A DNA stretch of 64,000 nucleotides, taken from the NCBI GenBank assembly GCA_032164245.1, contig JAVMKO010000003.1, forward strand, positions 41,480,890-41,544,889. The letters are read 5' to 3'. The translations under genes were made by a program, and so were the position numbers. Under the pieces are notes generated by a model that had not been told where the DNA came from, did no database searches, and saw only the letters and a program-made list of their open reading frames with translations. The stretch is from Sternotherus odoratus (taxonomy: Eukaryota; Chordata; Testudines; Kinosternidae). Of this stretch, positions 1-9,499 are shown piece by piece (the first letter of the stretch is position 1; every line of letters starts with the position of its first letter).

Positions 1-10
1 CAGATGCCTG

Positions 11-178
11 GTGGCCATTTTGTGCCACCGAACCACACCTCCCAGCATGCTGTTCATCCGGATCGTCTCTACAGCCCGCAGTGGCGCACGTGCGGCGGCC
101 ATTTTGTGCCGCCGAACTACAGCGCCCAGCATGTTGCTCGTCCGGACCGTCTCTACTGCGCATGACGGCTTCGGACAA
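11..178. repeat. 84-bp imperfect tandem duplication, GC-rich
   Basis: Two consecutive units of about 84 bp, starting near 11 and 95, share GGCCATTTTGTGCC, the following CCGAAC block, the CCCAGCATG block and a TCCGGAYCGTCTCTAC block. The differences are mostly transitions, many at CpG positions. The stretch is more GC-rich than the next kilobase. An open frame covers both copies, but its protein is repetitive and I do not recognise it, so I treat it as non-coding. It may be the edge of a larger element that begins before the window. Confidence 0.7.
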
Positions 179-279
179 ACTTCCTCTGGCCTTTTATTAT
201 ATAGGATATCTAGGGCCCCGTCTTTTTTGGTGCCACGAGTTGACACAAGAATCAACTGGCCATCACAGTTGCTAAGAAA

Positions 280-1284
280 ACCTTGACAAAATTATCTGAG
301 TGTAACCAGTGCAGTGACATCTGCCTGTGGATGTGGACAGCTTGAAAAAAGAGCTCTGAGATGTGGATGTTTGGTTTTTTTCTTAAATACATTGTTTAAA
401 TATGTTTGGAACCTATATTCTTGGCCTTAGTCCCAATCACTACCCATTTGACACTTTTGCTTTATTCTGTGACCCTGTATAGATGACACACATTCATAAA
501 AGACAACTTTTGTGAATTAAGGTGGGTGTACAGGTAGCCAGGGCTAGCCCAAGATCGAGTTGAATGGAGAAGAATGGTTGGCGCCTTATGCTCCACTAGG
601 AGCGAAGAGGACTAACTAACAGGTAGCCAGGCAATTTCCTATTGTCTAAACATACGTGGATGTTCAAAAGCATAAATTATTCTAGATAAGAGTGACCCTA
701 ATTCTCTATGCTGAATATGGGACACCTTGTAATATTACTCATATTCAAGCAAGTTCAACGGCATCCATCAGAACTATGCAGTACAAATGTTCAAATTAAC
801 ATCAAGTTGACTGAGCTACCATTAAAAGAAATACTGTGTAGTTGGATTCTTTTTATTTACCTTCTTCTCTTTAAGGCTTTAGGGTTCACACAGGGATGGG
901 TGACACACAGACACCCCTCACGTACCCCCCCCCCACTACCTTACAGTTCTCTCACATGGGGGGGGGAGGGACTGACTGACCTGACCCTCCATGCCTGGCT
1001 GGGCCCCGTGCTGGACCCACCACTACTGGTATCTGGTGCCGTGTCTTCCCAAGGCAACATTAGGGGAGCACACGAGATCACATACCGCCCTTCCCATTTC
1101 TGCCTGGATTCACATCAGAATGTGGGCAGTCTTTTGGCTTTGGGGGGAGGGGGACATGGAGGGATGGGAGTTGCTTCTAACTGCAGACTAGGATAGGGTA
1201 CATGTGCACCAGCAGCAGACACAATTATCTACATTCTGGGTCCCAATGGCCCCCCTCCACAATCTGGCACCTGAGGCAGCTTCC
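280..1284. other. No gene seen; non-coding stretch
   Basis: Mostly AT-rich, unrecognised sequence. Near 925-967 a run of C is followed by a run of G, which could pair. The open frames here show no domain and contain low-complexity residues. The join to the Penelope-like fragment downstream is not sharp. Confidence 0.5.
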
Positions 1285-1620
1285 TCAGTTCGCCTTGTGG
1301 TAAAGCCAGCCCTGTTATCGCCCCTCCTCTACTTCCGCTACACTGATGACATCTTCATTATATGGACCCATGGGAAGGAGGCCCTTGAAGAATTCCACCT
1401 GGGTTTCAAAAATTTCCACCCCACCTTCAATCTCAGCCTGGACCAGTCCACATAAGAGATCCACTTCCTCGACACTACAGTGCAAATATGTGATGGCCAC
1501 ATAAACACCACCCCATACAGGAAACCTACTGACCACTATACTTACCTACATACCTCCAGCTTCTGTCCAGGACACATCCCATGATTCATTGTTTACAGAC
1601 AAGTCCTAAGCTACAAACCA
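1285..1620 (+). pseudogene. Penelope-like reverse transcriptase core fragment
   Basis: The frame reads through a segment containing FRYTDDIFIIW, the RT motif C box with the DD pair of the active site (around 1333-1365). About 30 residues later comes a LDQST segment broken by a stop at 1453-1455, then a HFLDTTVQI segment and a YRKPTDHY segment typical of the region after the Penelope palm. The catalytic aspartates survive. The fingers and the N-terminal palm motifs are missing, so the enzyme cannot be active. Neither a non-LTR RT nor a telomerase palm fits as well, because the endonuclease lies downstream. Confidence 0.8.
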
Positions 1621-2119
1621 CATTTGCTCGAATCCTTCAGTCACAGACAAATACCTACAAGATCTTTACCAAGCATTCTTAAAACTATAATATCCACCTA
1701 GGGAAGCAAGGAAACAGATTGACAGAGCATGACGGGTACCCAGAAGTCACCTACTACAGGTCAGGACCAATAAGGAAAATAACACAACATTACTGGCTAT
1801 CAAGTATAGCCCCCAGCTAAAACCTCTCAACAATCTACAACCTATCCTAGAAAACAATCCCTCACTCTCACAGAGCTTGGGAGGCAGGCCAGTTCTTGCT
1901 TACAGGCAGCCCCCAAACCTGAAACAAATACTCACCATCAACTATAGACCACACCTCAGAAACACTAATCCAGGAATCGATCCCTCTAACAAACCTTGTC
2001 GCCTACTCTGTCCCCATATGTTCGCTAGTGACACCATCAGAGGACCCAACCACATGAGCCACGCCATCAGGGACTCATTCACCTGCACGTCTACTGACAA
2101 GATATATGCCATCATATTC

Positions 2120-2518
2120 CAGCAATGGCCCTCTGCCATGTTCATTGGCCAAACCAGACAGTCCCTACATTAAAGAATAAATGGACACAAATCAGACATT
2201 AGGAATGTTAACATACAAAAGCCAGTAGGAGAACACTTCAATCTCCCTGGACATTCTATAACTTATTTAAAAGTAGCCATACTTGAACCAAAAAAACAAA
2301 ACAAAACAAAAAAAAACCACTTTCAAACATGGACTTCAAAGAGAAACTGCAGAATTAAAATTCATTTGCAAATTTAACACCATTAATTTGGGCTTGAATA
2401 GGAACATGGGAGTGGCTGGCTCACTACAAAAGCAACCTCCTCATCAATTATTGGAAGCGGATTACATCCACCCTGATCAAATTGGCCCTGTCAGCACTGG
2501 TTCCCCACTTGTGAGGTA
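2120..2518 (+). pseudogene. Penelope-like GIY-YIG endonuclease and C-terminus, frameshifted
   Basis: Around 2125-2270 one frame gives AMFIGQTRQSLH, a stop, then RINGHKSDIR, PVGEHFN and LKVAILE. This is the YIG-like turn and helix region of the GIY-YIG nuclease, which cleaves target DNA during insertion. An A-rich run at 2287-2320 then shifts the frame. The next frame (2283-2516) continues with LQRETAELKFICKFNTINLG, the usual end of the domain. The first stop replaces an arginine-type codon after the YIG helix. The domain is inactive here. Confidence 0.75.
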
Positions 2519-2580
2519 ACTCTCTTCTCACCATGTGTCAGTATAATAATGCCTGCATGTGTAATTTTCACTCCATGCAT

Positions 2581-2618
2581 CTGAAGAAGTGGGTTTTTTA
2601 CCCACGAAAGCTTATGCC
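2581..2618 (+). ncRNA. Hammerhead-ribozyme-like motif at the 3' end of the Penelope-like element
   Basis: The segment reads CTGAAGA, one extra A, a 6-bp stem (GTGGGT at 2589-2594 with ACCCAC at 2600-2605, loop of five T), then GAAA at 2606-2609. A 2-bp GC/GC mini-stem with a TTAT loop follows. CUGANGA, stem II and GAAA are the conserved hammerhead core, and Penelope-like elements are known to carry small hammerheads in their repeats. Two points weaken activity in this copy: the extra A before stem II, and C instead of U at the position (2618) that should pair with the last A of GAAA just before the cleavage site. Helix I is not obvious. I call it a motif relic. Confidence 0.55.
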
Positions 2619-2699
2619 AAAATAAATCTGTTAGTCTGGAGTCCTATAATATTATTCCTGTAATAGACTCTCAACAGTTACTGCAGTCCTCCAATCACA

Positions 2700-2945
2700 G
2701 TTAAAGGTGCAGGGATTCCACAATTTACACTACTTTAAATCTGCAGGCCACCCATGCCTCATGCCCCCGAGGAACGCAAAACCCAGTGTCTCTTCCAATA
2801 TGATCTGGGGAAAAATTCCTCCCCAACCCCAAATTATTAATATTATACCCTGAGTATATGGGCAAGGCCCACCAACCATACACTTGGGAAAGAATTCTCT
2901 GTAGTAACTCAGATCCTTCCCACTCCTTCCTGGAGTGAAACGGTG
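2700..2945 (-). repeat. Probable CR1 3'-region fragment (antisense)
   Basis: The segment with GGGGAAAAATTCCTCC, then GGGCAAGGCCCACCA and AAAGAATTCTCTGTAGTA, matches my memory of an interspersed turtle sequence found in the 3' part of antisense CR1 copies. There is no coding content. Boundaries are approximate. Confidence 0.4.
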
Positions 2946-3459
2946 AATGATATGCTAATTAAAGTATAATACTAGAAGGATGGTAGAGGGTACATTGTAA
3001 ATAAGGCCAGAAGTTTTGCTTGCCAAAAACGATTGATGAAAGCCCTATTCAATTAAAATATATCAAACTTATATTTTGGGTTGCAGACTAGAAAAGAAAT
3101 GAAATTTTTGTATCCAGAAAGGTTTCAAAAGACAGCCCGGCTTATAGAAAAGACGATGAATATTCTTAACAACTCAGTAGGGGAAAAAAAGTAGTTTGTA
3201 AATATGGAAATCAAAATCAGAGCTTCCAGTAACTAAGTTTTCTAGTCAGCCTTTCAATCTGAGAGGTGGCTTTGAAAGAGGAAGAGTCAGAACTTTGGCT
3301 GTTGGAAAAGCAAAATATTTAATGCAAGTCAGGAACAAGGCAAAATAAATACTAAATAACTTTATGCATTTAGAACCAATCCACGGCCTGATTCTCATTT
3401 ACACGAAAGGCCTTTTACATCACTCTGATAGTATAAAGGAGCCATAGAACACTGTAAAG
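2946..3459. other. No gene seen; AT-rich sequence
   Basis: No open frame with a recognisable domain, no repeats and no RNA gene were seen between the CR1-like fragment and the MITE. Confidence 0.5.
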
Positions 3460-3727
3460 CAGTGCTGGCCAACCTGCGGCACATGGGCTGCACATGGCCC
3501 ATCAGGGTAATCCACTGGTGGGCTGCCAGTTTGGTTATATTTGCACAGCTACCCACAGTTCCCAGTGGCCACAGCTCCCATTGGCTGTGAACAGCGAACC
3601 GTGGCCACTGGGAGCTGCAGGTGGCGTGCCTGCAGATAGTCAATATAAACAACCTGTTTGGTGACCCGCCAGTGGATTACCCTGATGGGCTGTGTGTAGC
3701 CCGTAGTCCACAGTTTGCTCAGCACTG
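3460..3727. mobile_element. hAT-type palindromic MITE with perfect 8-bp TSD
   Basis: The element begins CAGTGCTGGCCAACCTG and ends with the related inverted sequence GCTCAGCACTG. It is flanked on both sides by CTGTAAAG (3452-3459 and 3728-3735). An 8-bp direct repeat and CAG...CTG ends are the hallmark of hAT transposition. The interior is a long imperfect palindrome: CACAGCTCCCATTGGC on one side mirrors the CCACTGGGAGCTGCAGG side. There is no coding capacity, so it must have been moved by a hAT transposase supplied elsewhere. It belongs to the same family as the copies at 38339-38661 and 57995-58254. Confidence 0.85.
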
Positions 3728-5053
3728 CTGTAAAGAACCATGGTGTGAAAGGGAATGAGATTTTTAATATTTGTTTTTTCTCTTTCATACATAGATGCTG
3801 GAAGTAGAGGTGCTGGGTGTGCTGCACCCCTGGTTTGAAGTGGTTTCCATCATATACAGGGTTTACAGTTTGGTTCAATGACTGCCTGCACCCCCACTGT
3901 ACAAATTGTACCAGCACCCTCTGCACTGATATAATCTGAATCCTGCCCAAAGGATCCCTCCTGATACATAACCCAGCCCTCTACACAACCCTTCCCACCC
4001 ACACCCTACAAGAGCCCGCCATAGGATCCCAGGAAGAGGTCTGATAGCACTGCAGTACCGCCAGTATTTACCACTCCCCAATCACTCTCCTTCCCCGGGA
4101 TGAGCAGAAACAGGTCTGTTTCTTTTTAGAAAATAATTGTGGCCCTTTTAAAGAAGGGACACTTCAAATGAATTGAAGTATGCCATCTGAGACATTGCTA
4201 TGATGTTTGAATTGTTCCTACTTATATTCTTAGTTTCTATATCCTTATTATCTTAATTGTATATTGTGATCACAGTTGTATGTAGATATGTAAAATCTAC
4301 TCTTTAAAATGTATCATATAAATCCCTATTACTACCATGGGTAATGACGATCCTTTCTCTGACCATATGATTTTCATTCTGGATCATCACAATGAGTAGA
4401 GCAGAGCAGCGATAATACTTGCAATTAATTTCCTCTCATTTTCCTCCATTTTTCTCATTAATTGTCCAGAGACAGACTGTGATTTTCTGAGTGTTAATCA
4501 CTAAATCATTTCAGCCAGCAACATTTCATCTGTAGCTCATCTACAAGTCATTTGTTTTGTGTATCTGGTACTCACAATTTGAAATTGGTGCTGTTTTTAT
4601 TGGACACATAGATCACATGCTATGTTTCATTTTATCTACCTAAATGAGTTACACGCTTAGAATTAGGTTTCCTATGTGAATATTCATGATTACTTATATC
4701 AGATTCTCTTTCTGCAAAATACTCTCTAACGTTCATTTTAAACTCACTCTGAAGATTCCAAGTAATTATTTTGTTTGCTAGGCTGGCCATCAATGCAAGC
4801 CTGTAAATATTTGTTTGAACATTTTAAACTGATTTTTCCAGCAGCAGAATTCACCAGCCACCTAATGGTAACTGCAGTTCTGGGTAGCCATGTTTCATTT
4901 TCATTGGTGCTTGGTTCCTGGTTTTTTGTTTGTTTGTTTGTTTGCCTGTGAACCATAGGCATGGTTTTTCTAAACATGGGAAGAATCTACTTCAGGCAAA
5001 GTCGTAGTGGCCTGGCTCTGCATAAAGACCTACGTCCTCTCTTTACTTCCCAC
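3728..5053. other. No gene seen; AT-rich, apparently unique sequence
   Basis: No coding or RNA gene was recognised. A (TTTG)n-like run occurs near 4924-4943. The block 4380-4740 is AT-rich with few simple repeats and looks like single-copy DNA; whether it is conserved cannot be judged from one sequence. Confidence 0.45.
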
Positions 5054-5365
5054 TGTAGGTATGTAGGAAAAAGTTAAAATATAGGAAAATGTCTTACTGA
5101 AGCTGCGTAACTAGCTCTGAGCTACTTTAAGTTTTTATCTTGTGTTATGCATTCTTGGAGGCGCCACTGGGCCTCACTCATCCCTGTCCCTGTATATTTC
5201 ATACATTTGTTTTACCCCATATGTACCATTTCAAGGCAAGAACTTTATGTTTAGATGTCCTGTTCTTTCCAGACAAATAAGCAAATAGATAGAGAACAAC
5301 GTCATGTTTTTCACCTGTTAATTTGCATGAGGCCCTTCTTGCCTCCTCCTCCATGTAAAGAACCA

Positions 5366-5374
5366 TATAAAAAG
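5366..5374 (+). promoter_or_regulatory. LTR TATA box
   Basis: TATAAAAAG lies in the U3-like part of the LTR, about 70 bp upstream of the AATAAA signal and about 170 bp before the LTR end, which is a normal arrangement for a compact gamma-type LTR. Confidence 0.6.
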
Positions 5375-5441
5375 TCTTGTAATGATGTATGAGGGGAAGC
5401 CATAATTTGAGAGCTATCTCTGTGGCTTCACTTCGCTAGCA

Positions 5442-5447
5442 AATAAA
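5442..5447 (+). promoter_or_regulatory. LTR poly(A) signal
   Basis: AATAAA lies downstream of the TATA box and upstream of a T/G-containing stretch, consistent with the R region of the LTR. Confidence 0.6.
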
Positions 5448-5539
5448 CTTTTGCATTCAAGCTTTCTCCAAGGACTGCCTGTTCTTTGAAGGTAAATTGG
5501 GACACCTCCAAAGGAAATGAGCCATTTGTGCCACAATTC

Positions 5540-5557
5540 TGGCGACCACAAAGGGAC
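5540..5557 (+). promoter_or_regulatory. Primer binding site, tRNA-Arg type
   Basis: TGGCGACCACAAAGGGAC follows the LTR end after four bases. Its complement reads like the 3' end of a vertebrate tRNA-Arg (an acceptor stem ending GTGGTCG plus CCA), with one mismatch in 18 by my recollection of that tRNA. This would be the site where the tRNA primes minus-strand DNA synthesis. Confidence 0.65.
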
Positions 5558-5853
5558 AGACCTTTGGATGACTCCAGGATCACCATAGACGGACAAGAGG
5601 AAGGAAGTGTACACCGGGCACTCATTCAGCCTGTCCTAACTCTCGGCCCGATCTACTGTGATACCTGGAACGCTAAAGTGTGAGTCCCTGAAAATCAGGC
5701 AGACCGGAGAACCTTGAAGATTGGGAGGCGCCTGGGAGACAGATAAGGGGTGTAAGTATCTCCATTATTCTCATTGTTAATTTGTTTAGTGATTTTAGTA
5801 CTGCTGTATTAACTCACTGTTTGTAGATTCCTTGTGAATCATTTGGTATAACA

Positions 5854-6141
5854 ATGGGATCGGGTCGCTCCCGAATGGAAGATTCCGCCTCTCCCTTGGG
5901 TTGTATGTTACGTAACTTTGGTAAATTTAAGAATGATTATGGTGTTAAAATGACTAAAGATGATTTGATTAAGTTTTGTCAATTAGAATGGATCACCTTC
6001 AGTCTTGGTTGGCCCGACTCTGGGTCCTTTGATGCAGATCTAGCAACCAGAGTACATAAGATTGTTGTTAGAAATGAACATTGGGATCAATTCCCCTATA
6101 TTGATTGTTGGCTGACAGCTTGTGAAAATAGACCACCTTAG
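5854..6141 (+). pseudogene. gag: gag, matrix part, of the endogenous retrovirus
   Basis: The frame starts with Met-Gly-Ser-Gly, a glycine at position 2 suited to N-myristoylation, and runs 95 codons to a TAG at 6139-6141. It resembles the gamma-type matrix domain: a helical segment near residues 15-45, a W-rich FSLGWPDSG turn near residues 51-59, and an FPYIDCWL segment near residues 80-87. The start lies about 300 bp after the primer site, a normal leader length. The stop and a frame change cut it from the capsid frame that begins at about 6150. It would have targeted Gag to the plasma membrane. Confidence 0.75.
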
Positions 6142-6149
6142 CTTATGAA

Positions 6150-6962
6150 ATGTGCTGTAAAAACATGCAAGATAATGAGACGGGGTCTGGTGGGAGGAAA
6201 CCCCCAGTATTCCCAGTATCTTGCCCAGAGAATGAGATGCCCCTGATTCATGCTACAGCCCCCAAATTTCCCCTACCCCCTCCTCCAGAAGGCCCTATGT
6301 CATGGAATAGGCCCCCATCTCTGACAATAGAGGAGATGGAAAAGACAATAGATGACATAGCTACTGAGATAGAATCCCTTAAAAAGGTACCCCCCAGACA
6401 TCCAACGAACCCTTATAATACTAGGAGTCAGAATCGAAGTTTTAAAGCTAATGTGTGCCCAATGAGGGAAGTGGCAGCAGTACAGGGACAAGAGGAGGGA
6501 GGGGAGCAAACACTCACATTTGTATATGTCCCATTCAACACCTCAGACTTGTTTAATTGGAAAACTCAGAATCCTTCCTTTAGGGAAGATCCTTTAAAAA
6601 TGCAAAGCCTATTCTCCTCAATAGGACAAACCCACAAGCCCCCTTGGGCCGACGTACAGATGATGCTCCAAACTCTGTTAACAATCAAGGAGCGTAGATT
6701 AGTATTGGGAACAGCAGGGCGGATAGCAGAAGAAAGAGCCCAGGCAAGAAATCTAAGAGCCCACGAGCTTTGCCCCCTGACGGAACCAGGATGGGATGGG
6801 CACGGAGCAGAGGGCCAATGTAGAAATGCAGAATATTTGGGAATTATTGTAGAGGCCCTCGGGAAGGCTGCTCCCCGAGTTACAAACTTGTCTAAGATCT
6901 ATGAAATCCGACAAGGAAAGGAAGAAGACACCCCCCACCACCTTTTTAGGCCGCCTATTTAA
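6150..6962 (+). pseudogene. gag: gag, proline-rich linker and capsid part
   Basis: This frame is shifted relative to the matrix frame. After about 45 residues it has a proline-rich stretch (FPLPPPPEGP), where gamma-type Gag usually carries late-budding motifs; no PPxY was seen. A charged, coiled-coil-like segment follows (IEEMEKTIDDIATEIESLKK). The capsid N-terminal domain is recognisable through PMREV, FNTSDLFNWK, the PPWADVQMMLQTLL helix and LTEPGWD. The frame runs into the major homology region (IYEIRQGKEED) and then goes out of frame near 6935. Confidence 0.75.
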
Positions 6963-7215
6963 AGCCTTTAGACGATTTAGTGATTTGGATCCAGAAGCTC
7001 AGGAAAACCAGCGAATGGTAAACCTAATGTTCATTGGGTAGTCCGCCCCAGATATTAGGAAAAAGCTACAGAAAACAGAAGGTGGAGCAGGGAAACCGAT
7101 TTCAGAACTGGTAGAAATTGCATATAAAGTATATGGAAACCGAGAACAAATAGCAGGATCGGGCCCAGGCAGAGTGGGCAGCCTGCAGAGAGAGAGAGAA
7201 AACTTTTGAAAACAG
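6937..7215 (+). pseudogene. gag: gag, capsid C-terminal part in a third frame
   Basis: A third frame continues the capsid after the major homology region: GRLFKAFRRFSDLDPEAQ, a stop at about 7039, then a helical lysine-rich segment and GKPISELVEIAYKVYGNREQ. This is the usual end of the capsid C-terminal domain. It then reads a short R/E-rich stretch and stops near 7207. I could not find a CCHC zinc knuckle after it. Confidence 0.65.
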
Positions 7216-7466
7216 TAAGTGAGAATAGATAAACAGAAAAATTTCTTGGACTCAGGGAATGTGTAACCTTGAACGTCAAGCAAGTCGATAAGAAAGATGG
7301 GGGAAGTTTTACTCTGTAGTAGCCGTCCCTCACAGACGAGGATGCCGTTGTGAGGTGCGGTAATGTGTTGTCAACAGACGCCGGGAAGGCAGGGGCGAAA
7401 GCCCGTTTCAGTTGCCCAGGTCAGGGTAATTATAGTAACCCCCTCATGGAACCCTGAGACCTAATA
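7216..7466 (+). other. Decayed gag-pol junction
   Basis: About 250 bp separate the capsid end from the RT frame. A nucleocapsid and protease would need over 400 bp, and neither a zinc knuckle nor an aspartic-protease D(T/S)G box was seen. An internal deletion is likely. Confidence 0.5.
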
Positions 7467-7960
7467 TTGGCAACATCTAGAGTTTCTCCGCAGAAGAGCG
7501 AAGAGAGCCCTGTCTGTGTAAAACAATATCCCCTGTCAAAGGCAGCACAAATGAGCTTAAAAACCCTCATTGAAAAATTCAAACAATGGGGCTGGCTAGC
7601 AGAGGGGTCATCCCCCTTCAACACTCCGATATTGGGTGTGCCTAAACCAGATGGTACCTATAAATTGGTGCATGATTTAAGAGTAATAAAGAAGAAGGTC
7701 ATTGCAGACCACCCTATGGTTCCAAATCCTCACACCATTATAACACAGATTCCACCCAAAGCAGCCATTTTTACAGTGTTAGATTTAAAGGATGCTTTCT
7801 TCTCAATACCATTAGATAAAAAGAGTTGGAACTTGTTTGCTTTTGAATAAGAAGACCCGGATACCCACTATAAGACTCAGTTAATGTGGACTGTTTTACC
7901 CCAAGGATTTGTGTCCTCAGCCCATATCTTTGGGGCAGTATTGCAAAAAGATTATGTATT
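7467..7960 (+). pseudogene. pol: pol, N-terminal part of reverse transcriptase
   Basis: The frame opens with a segment typical of the RT fingers (QYPLSKAAQMSLKTLIEKFK), then FNTPILGVPKPDGTYKLVHDLR, then the palm motif A LDLKDAFFSIPL with its catalytic Asp. A TAA stop lies at 7848-7850. The same frame continues to LPQGFVSS, the motif B region, then breaks at about 7960. The YxDD box, thumb, connection and RNase H are missing. In the intact virus it would copy genomic RNA; here it is inert. Confidence 0.8.
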
Positions 7961-7998
7961 GTGCAACAGGTATGGTATGTATTGTGCAACAGGTATGG
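7953..7998. repeat. 23-bp tandem duplication at the retroviral breakpoint
   Basis: Two perfect back-to-back copies of a 23-bp unit (start TATGTATTG, end CAGGTATGG) lie exactly where similarity to RT stops. This suggests the truncation and the duplication happened together, or that slippage occurred at the break. Confidence 0.85.
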
Positions 7999-8074
7999 AA
8001 TCATTCTAATAACTCTTTTAGCAAATGAGGGAGTCCACTGGTTGGGGAACTGGCTCAAAATATGGAAGATTTGG

Positions 8075-8260
8075 GTTTAGTTTCCTGCTGCACTGATTTC
8101 CCCTGTAACCTTAGGCAAGTCTCTTACACTATTTGTGCCCCAGTTCCCCATATATAAAAATGGGATAATAGTAGGGGGCATTGTGAGGACAAATACATTA
8201 AAGATTGTGAGATGCTCAGATGCTATGGTAATAGGTGACATATAAGCATCCCAGGTAGAC
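8075..8260 (+). repeat. MIR/CORE-SINE-like 3' region
   Basis: The order is an AGGCAAGTCTCTTAC block, a CCCCAGTTCCCCAT block, AAAATGGGATAATAG, and then GATGCTCAGATGCTATGGTAATAGG. This is the characteristic downstream half of MIR-like SINEs. The tRNA-like head is not clear upstream. Divergence is high, as expected for an old family. Confidence 0.6.
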
Positions 8261-8317
8261 AGATATAGTACATCTAAACTTGAACCTGGAATTGGTAGAA
8301 ACTAATGCTAACTGTTT

Positions 8318-8400
8318 GTATACATAAGAACATAAGAAAGGCCATACTGGGTCAGACAAATGGTCCATCTATACAATCTTACCAATATTATATGGTCTAA
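8318..8400 (-). repeat. CR1 3'-end fragment (antisense)
   Basis: The block AGAAAGGCCATACTGGGTCA followed by ATGGTCCATCTA is the reverse complement of the 3' end seen at the end of the CR1 copy at 24.66-25.77 kb. It is a short 5'-truncated insertion. Confidence 0.65.
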
Positions 8401-9499
8401 ATGTAGACAAACTTTTCATATTAATCATGGTCAAATAGATACTGTTTCTTCAGTTCAATATTATCTTTTCCTTTACCTTAACTTCAGTTGGTGAATTAAA
8501 ACTAGGGCAGAGACTTGCAAAGTTACTTAGAAAGTGAGATGGATTTTCTAGATGATAGTGTTAATGAATTGGCAATAATCTCAGAGAACTGTGAAGTATT
8601 AACACTATGGGACAAAATGGGATTAATTAGCAGTTTTTCAAAAGGTATGAACGTAGTGGAGCACAGCATATTTACAGCCTGCACAAATTCAATGAAATCG
8701 ACAAGCGAGAACATTGGAAGTTCACAAGCTAAATGTAGCTATGAAGTTTTCATCACTCCTGGAGGGTAGTAAATGGCACTTTTGCCTTTGTTGGGATGGT
8801 AGGAGGATGAAAAAACTTCCTACATTCTTTACAAGTGCAGTAGATAGCAAGTTCCGTGTTTTTGAAAAACTGAGAAGCTGGGGTACAAAATCTTACCCAT
8901 TACCATGAAACTGCTTCAGGGCCAGTTGTCTTACTATTATCATTGTAGAAATACACCACATCACTTTAAATACTCTTCTAAAAGGCATGTTTTCCAACAG
9001 TAACCTCATTAAAGACAGCTAGCCCATTTAACCATGTTATCACTAGGAATATGTTTCTCAAGGTGATTGGGACGGGAATTATATAATGTAAGTGACACTG
9101 TAGATCAGGGAACTGAAATAGGAGTAACAGTGCTGATGTATATCTGAACGTGCTATTGTATGTTTTTCTCAACTGATTAATCAAACATTCATAAGGCTAC
9201 ATTAGCTACTGGTTTAGTTTTTGGGGTGTGATTTATATTAACTTAGCAAATGAAATATATTGTCTCCTAAGTTAATCACGAGACCTGTAGCAGTCAACTT
9301 CATAACCATTCATAAACTGAATATATTGACAAGCAAAATGTGATCACACTAGTTCCCAAAATAAAAATACAAATTGCAAGTATTTCCAAAAGATGTTCAG
9401 GAACTGGAATTTCAATTGTGCTATAAATTTAATGATTTTGAAACTTCCTGCAAAGTGAAAGTTTTTGAGTTTATTGAAATAAAATATTTTGATTTACCT
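8401..9499. other. No gene seen
   Basis: AT-rich sequence. Short open frames on both strands show no domain or compositional sign of coding. No repeat was recognised. Confidence 0.45.

Larger units (their letters stand above)
1285..2640 (+). mobile_element. Penelope-like retroelement, 5'-truncated and decayed
   Basis: Translation on the plus strand gives, in order, a reverse transcriptase palm segment, a stop-riddled middle and a GIY-YIG-type segment, then a C-terminal stretch in a shifted frame. A short 3' region follows that carries a hammerhead-like motif. RT followed by GIY-YIG is the defining order of endonuclease-bearing Penelope-like elements. Only the 3' half of the coding region is present. 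Stops and frameshifts throughout show an old dead copy. The 3' end fades near 2640, where a phrase common in turtle copies (the block around TTAGTCT) is reached. Confidence 0.8.
5054..5535 (+). repeat. 5' LTR of the endogenous retrovirus
   Basis: A candidate start TGTAGGTATG at 5054 and end GCCACA at 5535 give an LTR of about 480 bp with TG...CA ends. Inside are a TATA box and a poly(A) signal at the expected spacing, and a primer site starts 5 bp after the end. The start is the least certain edge, because no 3' LTR or flanking duplication survives to confirm it. Confidence 0.6.
5054..7975 (+). mobile_element. 3'-truncated gammaretrovirus-like endogenous retrovirus
   Basis: The order is LTR, tRNA-type primer binding site, leader, gag in three frames, then the first part of reverse transcriptase. 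Everything after the middle of the RT palm (remaining RT, RNase H, integrase, env and the 3' LTR) is absent. The nucleocapsid zinc knuckle and protease are not seen between gag and RT either. The break at about 7975 coincides with a 23-bp duplication. The provirus is dead: stops and frameshifts interrupt each gene. Assignment to the gamma-like group rests on the matrix and capsid pattern and the proline-rich linker. Confidence 0.8.

Noticed and set aside
708..1196. 162-codon open frame
   Set aside because: No domain, a product shaped by C and G runs, and no conserved context; chance open frame.
3549..3950. 133-codon minus-strand open frame
   Set aside because: It covers the hAT MITE and flanking sequence in the antisense direction and has no recognisable domain.
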